The notes under the pieces were generated by a model. That model saw only the letters and a list, made by a program, of their open reading frames with translations. It was not told the DNA's origin and made no database searches. A DNA stretch of 64,000 nucleotides from Xanthomonas sp. (GTDB lineage Bacteria > Pseudomonadota > Gammaproteobacteria > Xanthomonadales > Xanthomonadaceae), in assembly GCF_017163755.1 (NCBI RefSeq), contig NZ_JAFIWC010000016.1:62001-126000 (forward strand). Direction: 5' to 3'. The translations under genes were made by a program, and so were the position numbers. Positions 30,377-41,300 of the stretch are shown here, one piece after another (position 1 is the first letter of the stretch; each line of letters starts with the position of its first letter).

Positions 30377-31813
30377 ATGTTCAAGCAACTCTGGGCCACC
30401 AAACATCCCCACGCCAGCCACGAGGACGCCAGCGGGCTCGGCCTGCAGCGCGCGCTGGGACCGTGGGGACTGACCGCGCTGGGCATCGGCGCGGTGATCG
30501 GCGGCGGCATCTTCGTCATCACCGGCCAGGCCGCGGCCGACCACGCCGGCCCGGCGATCATGCTGTCGTTCGTGCTGGCCGCGGTGTGCTGCGCGTTCTG
30601 CGCGCTGGCCTATGCCGAATTCGCGGCGATGGTGCCGGTCTCCGGCAGCGCCTACACCTACACCTACGCCACCTTCGGCGAGTTGGCGGCCTGGTTCATC
30701 GGCTGGATGCTGGTGCTCGAATACGGCGTGTCGGCGTCGGCGGTGGCGGTCAGCTGGACCGGCTACCTGCTCAGCCTGCTCGACCATTTCGGCATCCACC
30801 TGCCCAAGGCGTTGGTCAGCGCGCCGCTGGACGCGCGGATGCGGCCGACCGGGTCGATCGCCAACCTGCCCGCGGCGGCGATCGTGCTGCTGCTGACCTG
30901 GCTGTGCTACGTCGGCATCCGCAAGTCCTCGGCGATGAACATGGCGATGGTGGTGCTGAAGACCGGGCTGATCGTGCTGGTGATCGCGGCCGGCTGGAAG
31001 TACGTGGACACCGCCAACTGGCACCCGTTCATCCCCGCCAACGAAGGCCCCGGCAAGTACGGCATGGAAGGGGTGCTGCGCGGCGCGGCGATGGTGTTCT
31101 TCGCCTACATCGGCTTCGAGGCGGTGTCGGTGGCGGCGCAGGAATCGCACCGGCCGCAGCGCGACATGCCGATCGGCATGCTGCTGTCGCTGGTGATCTG
31201 CACCGTGCTGTACATCGCGATGGCCGCGGTGATGACCGGGCTGGTGCCCTACGCGCAGCTCGGCACCGACGAGCCGGTGGTGACCGCGGTGGCCGCGCAT
31301 CCGCAGCTGGCTTGGCTGCGCATCGTGGTGGAGATCGGCGCGCTGATCGGGCTGTCGTCGGTGGTGCTGGTGATGATCATCGGCCAGCCGCGCATCTTCA
31401 TGATCATGGGCCGCGACGGCCTGCTGCCGCCGGTGTTCACCAAGATCCATCCGAAGTACCGCACCCCGCACATCAATACGCTGATCACCGGCGCCGGCAT
31501 CGCGCTGCTGGCGGCGCTGTTTCCCCTCGACGTGCTCGGCGAACTGACCTCGATGGGCACGCTGATCGCCTTCGCCGCGGTCTGCGCCGGGGTGCTGATC
31601 CTGCGCCGCACCCAGCCCGACCTGCCGCGCCCGTTCCGCATCCCGTTCGCGTGGGCGATCTGTATCGCCGGGGTGCTCAGCTGCCTGGCGCTGCTGTCGG
31701 CGATGACCGCGCACAACTGGATGCTGATGGGGGTATGGACGCTGATCGGGCTGGCGATCTACCTGGGCTATGGCTACCGCCACAGCCGCCTGCGCGGGCG
31801 GCCGGCGGGTTGA
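30377..31813 (+). CDS. APC-family amino-acid permease (paralog 2)
   Basis: 478 aa. Closely similar to the preceding gene over its whole length: GIGAVIGGGIFVITGQAAADHAG (~34-56), ALAYAEFAAMVPVSGSAYTYTYA, FFAYIGFEAVSVAAQESHRPQRD and GLSSVVLVMIIGQPR align position by position, so the two arose by tandem duplication. It is inner-membrane, with the same predicted topology but a shorter N-terminus (MFKQLWATKHPHASHED). Substrate specificity may have diverged. Probably on the same transcript. Confidence 0.92.
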   Translation: MFKQLWATKHPHASHEDASGLGLQRALGPWGLTALGIGAVIGGGIFVITGQAAADHAGPAIMLSFVLAAVCCAFCALAYAEFAAMVPVSGSAYTYTYATFGELAAWFIGWMLVLEYGVSASAVAVSWTGYLLSLLDHFGIHLPKALVSAPLDARMRPTGSIANLPAAAIVLLLTWLCYVGIRKSSAMNMAMVVLKTGLIVLVIAAGWKYVDTANWHPFIPANEGPGKYGMEGVLRGAAMVFFAYIGFEAVSVAAQESHRPQRDMPIGMLLSLVICTVLYIAMAAVMTGLVPYAQLGTDEPVVTAVAAHPQLAWLRIVVEIGALIGLSSVVLVMIIGQPRIFMIMGRDGLLPPVFTKIHPKYRTPHINTLITGAGIALLAALFPLDVLGELTSMGTLIAFAAVCAGVLILRRTQPDLPRPFRIPFAWAICIAGVLSCLALLSAMTAHNWMLMGVWTLIGLAIYLGYGYRHSRLRGRPAG

Positions 31814-31909
31814 GACGCCGATCGGCGCCTGCCGGCGGGTCCTCCGACCACCGGGGCCAGGTTCGATGCGCGGCTACCCGGCGATGCGGGCCGCCCCTAG
31901 AATAGGCGC

Positions 31910-32560
31910 ATGAACGAGCTGCCCTACGACTCCGCGCGCCTGCGCACGCTGGCCGACCTGCTGATCGGCAACATCCGCGAACTGTCGGCGGCCGGCTGGA
32001 CGCCGGCCACCAGCAGCAACTTCTCGCACCGCCTGGACGCGCGCCACGCCGCGATCACCGTGTCCGGCCGCGACAAGGGCCGGCTGCTGGAGGCCGACAT
32101 CATGGTCGTGGACTTCGAAGGCAAGGCGGTCGGCAGCGAACACCGTCCGTCGGCCGAAACCCTGCTGCATACCCAGCTGTACCGGCGCTTCCCGGACATC
32201 GGCTGCGTGCTGCACACGCATTCGCCGGTGCAGACCATCGCCTCGCGGCTGTACGCCGCGGCCGGGCATGTCCGCCTGGAAGGCTACGAACTGCTCAAGG
32301 CCCTGCACGGCAACCAGACCCACGAGACCGCGGTGGACGTGCCGGTGTTCGCCAACACCCAGGACATGACCGTGCTGGCCGCGCAGGTCGACGCGCTGCT
32401 GGACCGCAGCCCGATGTGGGGCTACCTGATCGACGGCCACGGGCTGTACGCCTGGGGCCGCGACATGGCCGAGGCGCGCCGGCACCTGGAGGCGTTCGAG
32501 TTCCTGCTCAACTGCGAACTGGAACTGCGCAAGCTGCGCATGCCGGCCGCGTCCTACTGA
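31910..32560 (+). CDS. mtnB: Methylthioribulose-1-phosphate dehydratase
   Basis: 216 aa, class II aldolase/adducin fold. Dehydrates MTRu-1-P in the methionine salvage pathway. Zn ligands are visible: THSPVQT preceded by LH (HTH ~100-102) and the DGHGLYAWG loop (~181). SNFSHRLD (~42), SGRDKG and [24 protein letters not shown] are typical. The next two genes code for later salvage enzymes, which fixes this over fuculose-phosphate aldolase. First gene of mtnBDC; a TAGAATAGG sequence just before the ATG may be part of the promoter. Confidence 0.95.
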   Translation: MNELPYDSARLRTLADLLIGNIRELSAAGWTPATSSNFSHRLDARHAAITVSGRDKGRLLEADIMVVDFEGKAVGSEHRPSAETLLHTQLYRRFPDIGCVLHTHSPVQTIASRLYAAAGHVRLEGYELLKALHGNQTHETAVDVPVFANTQDMTVLAAQVDALLDRSPMWGYLIDGHGLYAWGRDMAEARRHLEAFEFLLNCELELRKLRMPAASY

Positions 32561-32676
32561 GGCTGCCGCCCCGCCACGGGCGCACACCCGCCGCGCTGCA
32601 GCGTTCCAGCGCCGGCCACGGCCGTTTACCGCGCAGCTGCTACCCTTGATCTCCCCTCGACGCCTCGCCCGCCGCC

Positions 32677-33246
32677 ATGAGCCGACTCCGCATCTTCGCC
32701 GACAGCAACCCCGACACTCCGCAGTTCGACAGCCGCGATGCCGCGCTGATCGCCGCCGAGCTGAGCAAGATCGGCGTGACCTTCGAACGCTGGAAGGCCA
32801 CCCAGCCGATCGAGCCCGGTGCCACGCCCGAAGCGGTGATGGCGGCGTACAAGCCGGACATCGACCGCCTGGTGGCCGAGCACGGCTTCAAGACCGTGGA
32901 CGTGGTCAGCATCGCGCCGGACCACCCGCAGCGCGAGGAGATGCGCCGCAAGTTCCTCGACGAGCATTTCCACAAGGAAGACGAGGTGCGCTTCTTCGTC
33001 GCCGGCTCGGGCCTGTTCACCCTGCACGTGGACGGCAAGGTCTACGAGATCGAATGCGTGCAGGACGACCTGATCGCGGTACCGGACAGCACCCACCACT
33101 GGTTCGACATGGGGCCGGAGCCGCGCTTCGTCGCGATCCGCTTCTTCACCGAGCCGGACGGCTGGGTCGGCCACTTCACCGGCACCGACATCGCGCAGCG
33201 CTTCCCGCGCTACGAGCCGGCGCTGCGCGACGACGGAGCGCAGTGA
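32677..33246 (+). CDS. mtnD: Acireductone dioxygenase
   Basis: 189 aa cupin. Oxidises the acireductone of methionine salvage to formate and the 2-oxoacid precursor of methionine (Fe form), or to CO, formate and methylthiopropionate (Ni form). The metal site is visible as [19 protein letters not shown] (His97-x-His99, Glu103 region) and a second His in [10 protein letters not shown] (~141). Length and motifs are standard. It starts 116 nt after mtnB and ends 3 nt before mtnC. Confidence 0.97.
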   Translation: MSRLRIFADSNPDTPQFDSRDAALIAAELSKIGVTFERWKATQPIEPGATPEAVMAAYKPDIDRLVAEHGFKTVDVVSIAPDHPQREEMRRKFLDEHFHKEDEVRFFVAGSGLFTLHVDGKVYEIECVQDDLIAVPDSTHHWFDMGPEPRFVAIRFFTEPDGWVGHFTGTDIAQRFPRYEPALRDDGAQ

Positions 33247-33249
33247 CCG

Positions 33250-33948
33250 ATGTCCTCCACGCGCGCGGTCCTGACCGACATCGAAGGCACCACCAGCAGC
33301 ATCTCCTTCGTCAAGGACGTGCTGTTCCCGTACGCGCGCCGCGCCCTGCCCGGCTTCGTCCGCGCGCAGGGGCAGCAGCCGCAGGTGCGCCGCTGGCTCG
33401 ACGAGGTGGCCACCGAGTGCGGCGGCATCTGCACCGACGCGGTGATCGTGGAGACGCTGCAGGGCTGGATCGACCAGGACCGCAAGCACACCGCGCTCAA
33501 GGCGCTGCAGGGCATGATCTGGGAAAGCGGCTACCGCGACGGCGACTTCAAGGCGCACTTCTATCCGGAGGTGGCGGCGGTGCTGAAGGCCTGGCATACG
33601 GCCGGCACCGCGTTGTACGTGTATTCCTCCGGTTCGGTGGCGGCGCAGAAGCAGTTCTTCGGCTTCAGCGAGGCCGGCGACCTGACCGGCCTGGTCTCGG
33701 GCTGGTTCGATACCGAGATCGGCGGCAAGCGCGAGGCCGGCAGCTACCGCAACATCGTCGCCGCGATCGGGCTGCCGGCCGCGGAGATCGTGTTCCTGTC
33801 CGACGTGGTCGAGGAACTGGATGCCGCGCGCGAGGCCGGCCTGCAGACCCGGCTGCTCGACCGCCTGGACGACTACCCGCAGCCGCGCACCGGCGAGGCC
33901 ACGCATGGCCACGACCGCGCGGAGGATTTCCGGCAGATCGTGCTCTGA
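33250..33948 (+). CDS. mtnC: 2,3-diketo-5-methylthiopentyl-1-phosphate enolase-phosphatase E1
   Basis: 232 aa HAD-family enzyme with both enolase and phosphatase activity in methionine salvage. HAD motif I is [21 protein letters not shown] (Asp near 10), motif [17 protein letters not shown] (~120), Lys in GGKREAGSY, and motif [21 protein letters not shown] (~185). The order mtnB-mtnD-mtnC is compact (3-nt gap to mtnD). No mtnA or mtnK is nearby, so the upstream steps must be encoded elsewhere. Confidence 0.97.
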   Translation: MSSTRAVLTDIEGTTSSISFVKDVLFPYARRALPGFVRAQGQQPQVRRWLDEVATECGGICTDAVIVETLQGWIDQDRKHTALKALQGMIWESGYRDGDFKAHFYPEVAAVLKAWHTAGTALYVYSSGSVAAQKQFFGFSEAGDLTGLVSGWFDTEIGGKREAGSYRNIVAAIGLPAAEIVFLSDVVEELDAAREAGLQTRLLDRLDDYPQPRTGEATHGHDRAEDFRQIVL

Positions 33949-34275
33949 GCGGATCGGTGCGGAATCGGCGGAGCCAGCTGGCGGCCGTCCGTCCGCTCCT
34001 GTTCGACGGGCCATGATCGCTCGAGCATGCGCGCGCCGCGCACCGCAGGCCGGCAGACGCCGGCTCACCGCGTGTCCATAGGCACGTCTCGGCGTTGAAC
34101 ATCGACGCATCGAGGTCCAGCCCATTGGCAGGAGTCGGCAGCAGCCGCTAGGTGTCGGAGGGCGCGGAGCCGTACGTGAGCGTCGCTACCCTGCGCACTG
34201 CGTACGTCCGACGACGACGGCGACCGGTACGCATGCGGTTACGCGCCGCGGCGCGGCGGCAGGCGAAGAGCGCCG
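33949..34275. other. Spacer between convergent mtnC and the LacI gene; nothing recognised
   Basis: 327 nt without a supported gene. Short palindromic bits such as GGCGGCCGTCC and GCCGTACGTGAGC are present, but no REP unit, terminator with a T-run or RNA gene was recognised. Confidence 0.6.
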
Positions 34276-35319
34276 TCAGGCGACGCTGGCGCTGCTGCTT
34301 TCGCGGATGCGCAGCTGCACCGGCGCGACCGTGCGCTGCGGCGTGGCGTCCGGGCGGTCCACGCGTTGCAGCAGCAGCTCCGCGGCCTGGCGCCCGCGCC
34401 CGCGCGGATCGACGGTCAGCGTGGTCAGCGGCGGCAACGCCACCGCGGCCTCGGAAATGTCGTCGAACCCGGTCACCGCGAAATCGCGGCCCGGCTGCAC
34501 GCCGCGCGAGGCCAGGCCGAGCATCAGGCCCAGCGCCACGCTGTCGTTGTAGCAGACCGCCGCGGTCGGCGCGGCGGCATGCGCGAACAGCTCGCCGGTG
34601 CGCGCGGCGGCGTCCAGGCGGCTGGGCGCCGTTTCCACCATCCATTCCGGCTGCGGTTGCATCCCGGCCTCGCCCAGCGCCTGCGCGTAGCCGCTGCGGC
34701 GCTGGTGGCACGAGCTGGAGGCGGCATGCCCGCCGAAGAACGCGATGCGCCGGTGACCGCGCTCGATCAGGTGACGGGTAGCCAGGTAGGCGCCGTGCTG
34801 GTTGTCCAGGGTCAGGAAATCCCAGTCCGCGCCAGCCAGTTCGCGGTTGAACAGCAGCACGTTGGCCTGGCCCAGCACCTGGCGCAGTTGCGCGGCCTCG
34901 CTGCCTTCGGCCGGCGACAGGATCAGGCCGGCTGGCGTGTGCTCCATCATGGTCGCCAGTACCGCCTGCTGGCGCTGCGGCGATTCGCCGGTGCTGCCGA
35001 GCAGGGTCACGTAACCCTTGCCGCCCAGCGCCTCGTCCACGCCCGAGGCGAATTCGGCGAAGAACGGATTGGACAGGTCGTTGATCACCAGCGCCACGCT
35101 GGAGGACGTGCGCCGGCGCAGGTTGGCGGCGCCGCGGTTGTAGACATAGCGCTGCCGCCGCAGCTCGGCTTCGACCCGCGCGCGCGTGTCCACGCTCACC
35201 AGCGGGCTGCCGCGCAGGACCAGCGACACGGTCGCGCGCGACACGCCGATCGCCTCGGCGATGTCGGTCACGGTGACCGCGCGCGCGCCCTTGCCGGCGG
35301 GGGTGGTGGTGTCGTTCAT
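34276..35319 (-). CDS. LacI-family transcriptional regulator of the mannosidase/TonB-receptor locus
   Basis: 347 aa. N-terminal helix-turn-helix and hinge: VTVTDIAEAIGVSRATVSLVL (~15-35), then RRQRYVYNRGAANLRRR. The periplasmic-binding-like effector domain follows (VALVINDLSNPFFAEFASGV, AVTGFDDISEAAVALPPLTT, RESSSASVA end). ATG at 35317-35319. It lies directly downstream of the GH92 gene on the same strand, with 94 nt between them. Three identical-core boxes in the GH92-TBDR divergent region are its likely operators, with a mannose-containing sugar the likely inducer. Confidence 0.92.
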   Translation of the reverse strand: MNDTTTPAGKGARAVTVTDIAEAIGVSRATVSLVLRGSPLVSVDTRARVEAELRRQRYVYNRGAANLRRRTSSSVALVINDLSNPFFAEFASGVDEALGGKGYVTLLGSTGESPQRQQAVLATMMEHTPAGLILSPAEGSEAAQLRQVLGQANVLLFNRELAGADWDFLTLDNQHGAYLATRHLIERGHRRIAFFGGHAASSSCHQRRSGYAQALGEAGMQPQPEWMVETAPSRLDAAARTGELFAHAAAPTAAVCYNDSVALGLMLGLASRGVQPGRDFAVTGFDDISEAAVALPPLTTLTVDPRGRGRQAAELLLQRVDRPDATPQRTVAPVQLRIRESSSASVA

Positions 35320-35413
35320 CGCGTCGCGGCGCTCCTCGGTTGGACGCAAGCCTAAACGATCCGGTCGCCCGCGTTGCGCGCCTGCGCCGGAGCGCCGGCG
35401 GCGGGTGCGGCGC

Positions 35414-37924
35414 CTATTCCAGCGTCGCGCCGGGCGTGGCGCAGAACGAAACCGGCAACGCGTCGCCCTGCGTGCCCCAGCCCCGCTGCGGCGCCTGCGC
35501 GCCCAGCGCGAAGTCGACGCGGCCGCCCTGGCGCAGGCGCGCCCAGTCCAGCCATACCGGCGCATGCGCGCGGCCATCGACCTGCACGCGCTGGATGTAC
35601 TGCAGCTGCCGGCCGTCGGCGCCGGGCGCCTTCAGGGTCAACGTCCTGCCCGGCCCCAGGTCGATCTCGGCCTGGGCGAAGCGCGGGGGGTGCAGCAGGA
35701 ACTGGCCGCTGCCCGGCACCGCCGGGTACAGGCCGAGCGCGCTGAACAGGTACCAGGCCGACATCGTGCCCAGGTCGTCGTTGCCGGTGACGCCGTTGGG
35801 CGCGTTGGTGAACAGCTGCTGCGCCGCGCGTACCACCGTCGCCGTCTTCCACGGCTGGCCGATCAGCGTGTACATCCAGGGCGCGTGCAGGTCCGGCTCG
35901 TTGTTGGGGTTGTAGCGGTACTGGTTGTAGTAGCTGTACGGCCCGACCACCCACTCCTTGCGCGCGGCGGTCAGCGGCGCCTGGCGCAGCGCGTCGTAGG
36001 CGAAGAACGCGTCCAGCCGGCGCCCGGCCTGTTCGCGGCCGTGCATCGCCTGGACCAGGCCGGGCATGTCCTGCTGCGCCAGCCACTGGTACTGCCATGC
36101 GGTGCCCTCGTGGAAGCCGTGGTGCGAGCGCGGGCTGTAGCGGCCGTCGGCCGGCGTGTACCACTTGCCGTCCTCCATGCGCGGGCGCGGGAAGCCCTCG
36201 AACCCGCCCTGCTCGTCGCGCACCTGCGGATCCCACACCTTGCGCCAGTTGCGCCCGCGTTCGCGCAACACGCCGGCATCCTCGGCGTGGCCCAGCCCGT
36301 CGGCCATCTGCGCCAGCGCGCAATCGGCCAGCGCGTATTCGAGCGTGGCCGAACCGCCGTGGTGCGGGTCCACGTCCATGCCCTTGGACGGGAACGCGCG
36401 GTCGTACTGCACGAAGCCGTCGGCCAGGTAGCTGGGATTGCCCGAGCGTCCGGCATGGCGCGAGTTCATCGGCGGGATGCCGAAGGCGTTCTTGCGCAGC
36501 GCCGCGTAGGCCTGCTGCTCGCGCCCCTGCAGCGCGCCGAAGCGCCACAGGTCGGCCAGGAACGGGGTCACCGGATCGCCGGTCATCACGTTGGTTTCGA
36601 AACTGGCATAGCCCCAGCGCGGCAGCCAGCCGCCCTGCTCGTCGATCGCCAGCAGGCTGCGGCCGATGTCGCGCGCCACCTGCGGCCGGGTCAGCGCCAG
36701 CCACTGGTTCTGCGCGCGGTAGGTGTCCCACAGCGAGAAGTACTCGTAGTAGGTCCAGCCGTCGGCGCGATGGATGTTGTCGTCGTAGCCGCGGTAGCGG
36801 CCGTCGGCATCGCTGCCGGTCAGCGGCTGCAGCAGCGCGTGGTACAGCGCGGTGTAGAACACGGTGCGATCGTCGCCGCTGCCGCCGCGCAGGCGCACCG
36901 TGGCCAGTTCCTTGCGCCACTGCGCCTGCGCCATGCCGCGCATCCGATCGAAGCCCAGCAGCCGTCCGTCCTGCATGCCGTCGTTGCGCAGGTTGGCGCG
37001 CGCGCCTTCGGCATCCACGTGCGAGATGGCGCTGACCGCGGTCACCGCGCGGCCCTGGGCCAGGTCGAAGCTGAGCCACGCCCCGCTCGGCTTGAGCTCG
37101 CCTTCCATGCCGTGGCGGGCGCCGGGCAGCCCGCCGGCCTCGCCCCAGGTGCCGAACGCCTTGAACGGGCGGTCGAACTCGATGCGGAACCAGGTGGTGT
37201 ACTGATGGCCGCCGCAGAAGCTCTTGGTCACCAGCTTGCCTTCGACCACCCGGTCGCCGACCACGTCGATCACGCTGCCGATCACCGAGTGGCGCTCGTT
37301 GGCCTGGCCGAGGTTGACCAGCACGTGGCCGGTGCCGGCCGCGGCCGGGAAGGTATAGCGTTCGGCCGCGGCGCGGGTGCGCGCCGTGGCCTCGGCATCG
37401 ATGCCGCCGTAGTCGGTCAGCCGCACCTTGTAGTAGCCGGCCTGCCCCACTTCGCCGTCGTGGGTGAACGCCGACGCGTAGCGCTTGTGGTCGAAGCTCT
37501 TGGCATCGCCGGTATCGAAATCGCCGCCCGGGCCGATGCGGCCGGTCACCGGCAGCACCGAGACCTGGCCGCCCTGTTCCCAGCACCCGGCGCCGGACAG
37601 GAACGAATGGCCGAAACCGCGGATCTTCGGGTCGTCGTAGCGCCAGCCGGCATAGTGCTCGCCGATCGGGCTGACCTGGATCAGCCCGAACGGCGCCGAG
37701 GCGCCCGGGAACGTGTTGCCGTCGTCTTTGCTGCCGATGAAGGTGTTGACCTCCCGTTCCAGCGCCTGCGGCGCGGCCTGCAGCAGCGGCGCGAACGCCA
37801 GCGCCAGCACACAGGCCAGGCCGGCCAGCGGGCGCCGCGCGGGCGTCGGGCGGCCGTCGCCGCGGCCTGGGAGCGGGACATCCGGCGCAAGGGGGACGGA
37901 ACGATGGCAGAAGAACCTGGTCAC
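35414..37924 (-). CDS. Exported GH92-family alpha-mannosidase
   Basis: 836 aa from GTG at 37922-37924, preceded by AAGGAGA with 9-nt spacing. A long basic n-region, then the signal peptide core LAGLACVLALAFAPLLQAAPQ. GH92 hallmarks: NTFIGSKDDGNTFPGASAPFG near the mature start, RGFGHSFLSGAG, ATVRLRGGSGDDRTVFYTAL, SLWDTYRAQNQW, FHEGTAWQYQWL (general acid Glu) and GNDDLGTMSAWYLFSALGLYP (catalytic Asp pair). These are Ca-dependent exo-alpha-mannosidases of N-glycan or mannan breakdown. Periplasmic location fits the divergent TonB-dependent receptor. Confidence 0.95.
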   Translation of the reverse strand: MTRFFCHRSVPLAPDVPLPGRGDGRPTPARRPLAGLACVLALAFAPLLQAAPQALEREVNTFIGSKDDGNTFPGASAPFGLIQVSPIGEHYAGWRYDDPKIRGFGHSFLSGAGCWEQGGQVSVLPVTGRIGPGGDFDTGDAKSFDHKRYASAFTHDGEVGQAGYYKVRLTDYGGIDAEATARTRAAAERYTFPAAAGTGHVLVNLGQANERHSVIGSVIDVVGDRVVEGKLVTKSFCGGHQYTTWFRIEFDRPFKAFGTWGEAGGLPGARHGMEGELKPSGAWLSFDLAQGRAVTAVSAISHVDAEGARANLRNDGMQDGRLLGFDRMRGMAQAQWRKELATVRLRGGSGDDRTVFYTALYHALLQPLTGSDADGRYRGYDDNIHRADGWTYYEYFSLWDTYRAQNQWLALTRPQVARDIGRSLLAIDEQGGWLPRWGYASFETNVMTGDPVTPFLADLWRFGALQGREQQAYAALRKNAFGIPPMNSRHAGRSGNPSYLADGFVQYDRAFPSKGMDVDPHHGGSATLEYALADCALAQMADGLGHAEDAGVLRERGRNWRKVWDPQVRDEQGGFEGFPRPRMEDGKWYTPADGRYSPRSHHGFHEGTAWQYQWLAQQDMPGLVQAMHGREQAGRRLDAFFAYDALRQAPLTAARKEWVVGPYSYYNQYRYNPNNEPDLHAPWMYTLIGQPWKTATVVRAAQQLFTNAPNGVTGNDDLGTMSAWYLFSALGLYPAVPGSGQFLLHPPRFAQAEIDLGPGRTLTLKAPGADGRQLQYIQRVQVDGRAHAPVWLDWARLRQGGRVDFALGAQAPQRGWGTQGDALPVSFCATPGATLE

Positions 37925-38367
37925 GGGCTCGAATCTCCTTGTGAGCGCGGCGGCGGCACAGCACGAACAGCGAAATCCTGGAGGCGCTGCCCGCCCGCGC
38001 ACTTTGACGTATTTAGATCGATTCAAGTAGACCATGGACGTTTCCGCCGGCGCATTCTGCGGCGCAGCATCGTCGCCGGCACGGTCGACATCCGCCGTGC
38101 CGATTCGCTGCCGCTCCGGTTGCGCCTTCACCCGCTCCTATTGCGCAGCAGCATGCGCCGCCCGTCTGCGCGTGTTAAAAAATTCGCAACAGTCGTTTAG
38201 ATCGATCCAAGTTACATCGATCGCACGATTGTGGAGTGGAGCCAACCGGCGCGAACACGCGGCTGCATGCGCCGCGTGGGTGCCGGCGTCCGGGAATCGA
38301 TTCTTGTCTTTAGATCGATGCAGATCTTGCGTCGCACCAGTTCAATCCAGGAGAGGGAGAGAGCGCA
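37925..38367. promoter_or_regulatory. GH92-TBDR divergent control region with three TTTAGATCGAT boxes
   Basis: Near-identical boxes lie at 38012-38026 (TTTAGATCGATTCAA), 38196-38210 (TTTAGATCGATCCAA) and 38309-38323 (TTTAGATCGATGCAG), all in the same orientation, spaced 184 and 113 nt apart. Each is an imperfect palindrome centred on the CG of ATCGAT, as expected of LacI-family operators. The region also has TTAAAAAATTCG near 38174, an AT-rich promoter candidate. No gene is supported. Confidence 0.8.
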
Positions 38368-41300
38368 ATGAACCAGATCTCACGCATGCACCGCCGCATG
38401 TCGTTGTCGGCGGCCATCGCGGCCGCCCTGGCCGGCGGCGCGCTGGCCCCGGCCAGCGTGCTCGCGCAGCAAGTCGCCGCGCCGGCGCAATCGCCCGATG
38501 CGACCACGCTGGACAGCGTCAATGTCACCGGCTACCGCTATGCCATCGAAAAGAGCCTGCAGCAGAAGCGCGACGCCAACGCCGTGGTCGAGGTGATCAC
38601 CGCCGAGGACGTGGGCAAGTTCCCGGACAAGAACGTGGCCGACGCGCTGCAGCGCGTACCGGGCGTGGTCATCACCCGCGATGGCGGCGAAGGCAAGAGC
38701 GTGAGCGTGCGCGGACTGGCGCCGGACCTGACCCTGACCCAGTTGAACGGCAACTACGTCGCCACCTCGGAAACCAACGACGAGGCCACGCGCTCGTTCA
38801 ACTACACCCTGCTGCCGTCGAACATGCTGTCCAGCGCGGAGCTGTTCAAGTCGCCGGAAGCGCGCATCGACGAAGGCGGCATCGGCGGCACGGTGATCCT
38901 GCACACCCGCCGTCCGCTGGAGATGGAAAGCAACTCCGGCTACGTGACCGTCGAAGGCACTTCGTCCGATACCAGCCACGACGTCGATCCGCAGATGTCG
39001 GCGCTGTACTCCTGGCACAGCAAGGACGAGCGCTTCGGCGTGCTGGTCGGCGTGACCCAGCAAAGGCGCACCAACCGCAGCATGGAAGTGGAGACCGAGG
39101 ACTACCAGTGGTACGGCAACGGCACCGATGCGGTCGATGCCAACGGCAATACCCTGTCCCAGGACGGCATCCACTACTGGTGGGGGCAGTCCGGCTTCAA
39201 CGACCAGAGCGGGCGCAACTACAGCGAGTTCTTCCTGCCGACCTCGGTCAATTTCGCCGTGCGCGAGGAAGAGCGCGAGCGCAAGGGCGGCCAGCTGACC
39301 TTCCAGTTCAAGCCGATCGACAACCTGACCCTGACCGCCAACTACTTCCGCTTCGAGCTGCAGGGCGACTACACCCAGAACATGCTGAAGATCCCGGAAT
39401 GGAACCTGGCGCGCTTCAACGGCGACGGCAACTGGGACGGCGGGCGCCTGCTCAACGGGTTGAGCTTCGACCCGAGCGGCAGCGTCGTCACCGGCGCGCA
39501 GTACGAGAAGCTGGCCGGCAAGGCCTACTACTGCAGCGAAGAACAGGCCGCCGCGGCCGGCCTGGCGCCGGGCGGCTGGGGTCCGGACGACTGCACCATC
39601 CCCACGCCGCAGCTCACCGGCAACTACAGCCGCGAAAAGGCCCTGTCGCAGACCGCCGACCTGTCGATCGACTGGGACATCAGCCCGTTGTGGAAGGCCT
39701 CGTTCACCGGTGGCCGCACCTGGTCCGAGGGCGGCCCGTCGATGAACTTCCGCATGTCGGCCAAGCCGCGCCGCCAGGTCGACGGCGTGTGGCAATCCGG
39801 CAACAGCTACAGCGCGTGGGACCTGACCGGCACGCCGAGCGCCACCTTCTCGCCGAACCTGCAGGACCAGCTGATGGCCGGCATCGCCGAGATCGACACC
39901 GGCTCGACCGATTCGTCGTGGACCCAGACCAGCATCAAGCAGAACTACTTCCAGGCCGACGTCACCAAGCTGTTCGAAAGCGGCTGGCTGGATTCGATCC
40001 AGATGGGCGCCAAGTATCGCGACGGCCAGGTGCACCGCAATACCGGCAACACCTACTGGGTGTGCCAGGGCACCGATCCGGCCGACTACGACAACAACCG
40101 CTACCAGGCCGGTTGCGATCCCAACGCGAGTGTCGCCCAGCCGGGCTTCTTCCTGTCCAGCCCGATCGACAACATCGCCGGCGGCTTCAACGCCAACGTG
40201 TTCCCGGGCATCGACTACCCGGCCTACCTGCGCCACCTCACCGAGCGCTACGGCCGGTCGTACAACCGCGACGAGGAGGACTTCGTCTACAACGTCGACG
40301 AGAAGATCTTCTCCGGCTACTTCCAGGCCAACTTCCGCACCGAGCGCGTGCGCGGCAACGTCGGCGTGCGCGTGGTGCGCACCAAGCAGTTCGCCGAGTC
40401 CAGCGACTCGGTGGAGCAGTTCAACGACTACTTCCAGGACAACGCCGCCGGCGCTCCGATGGGCTGCAACGATCCCGCCGCCGCCGCGCTGATCGGATCC
40501 AACAGCGGCTACGTCTGCGAAAGCGGCTTCGTGCGCCTGCCCGACGCCCTGTCGCGCGAGAAGACCTATGCGCTCAGCTCGATGGAGAAGACGTACACCG
40601 ACTTCCTGCCAAGCTTCAACATCGCCTGGGACATCACCGACAACCTGGTGCTGCGCGGTGCCGCGTCCAAGGTGATCGCGCGTCCGGGCTACACCAGCAT
40701 CGCCTACCCCGGCAGCCTGCGCTTCGTCAGCGAGGAGTACAGCAACGACCGCCGCGTCGCCGGCGGCACCGACACTACCGGCTGGCTGGGCTCGGGCAGC
40801 AACAAGACGCTGGAGCCGTTCGAGGCGACCCAGCTCGACGTGGGCCTGGAGTGGTACTTCAAACCGGGTGCGGTCGCCGGCGTGGCGCTGTTCCGCAAGA
40901 ACGTGGACAACTTCACCGTGCCGGTGGTGCGCGACCAGCAGATGATGGTCGGCGGCCAGTCGGTCACGGTACAAAGATACGAGACCGAGGCCAACGGCCA
41001 GGACGGCGTGTCGCAGGGTGTGGAGCTGTACGGGCAATACACGTTCGAGATCGGCCTGGGCTTCCAAGCCAACTACACCTACAACGACACCAATCTGGCC
41101 GCGATCGTGCTGGATGGCCAGGAGATCGGCTCTTCGCCGCTGGTCGGCAGCGCCAAGAACCAGGCCAACTTCACCGTGTTCTACGAGAACCAGAAGTTCC
41201 TGGCGCGCGCCTCCTACAACCGCCGCGGCGAAGTCGTCGGCGGCCTGAACAATGGCCTGACCGAATACTCCGAGCCCTACGATCAGCTGGACCTCAACGC

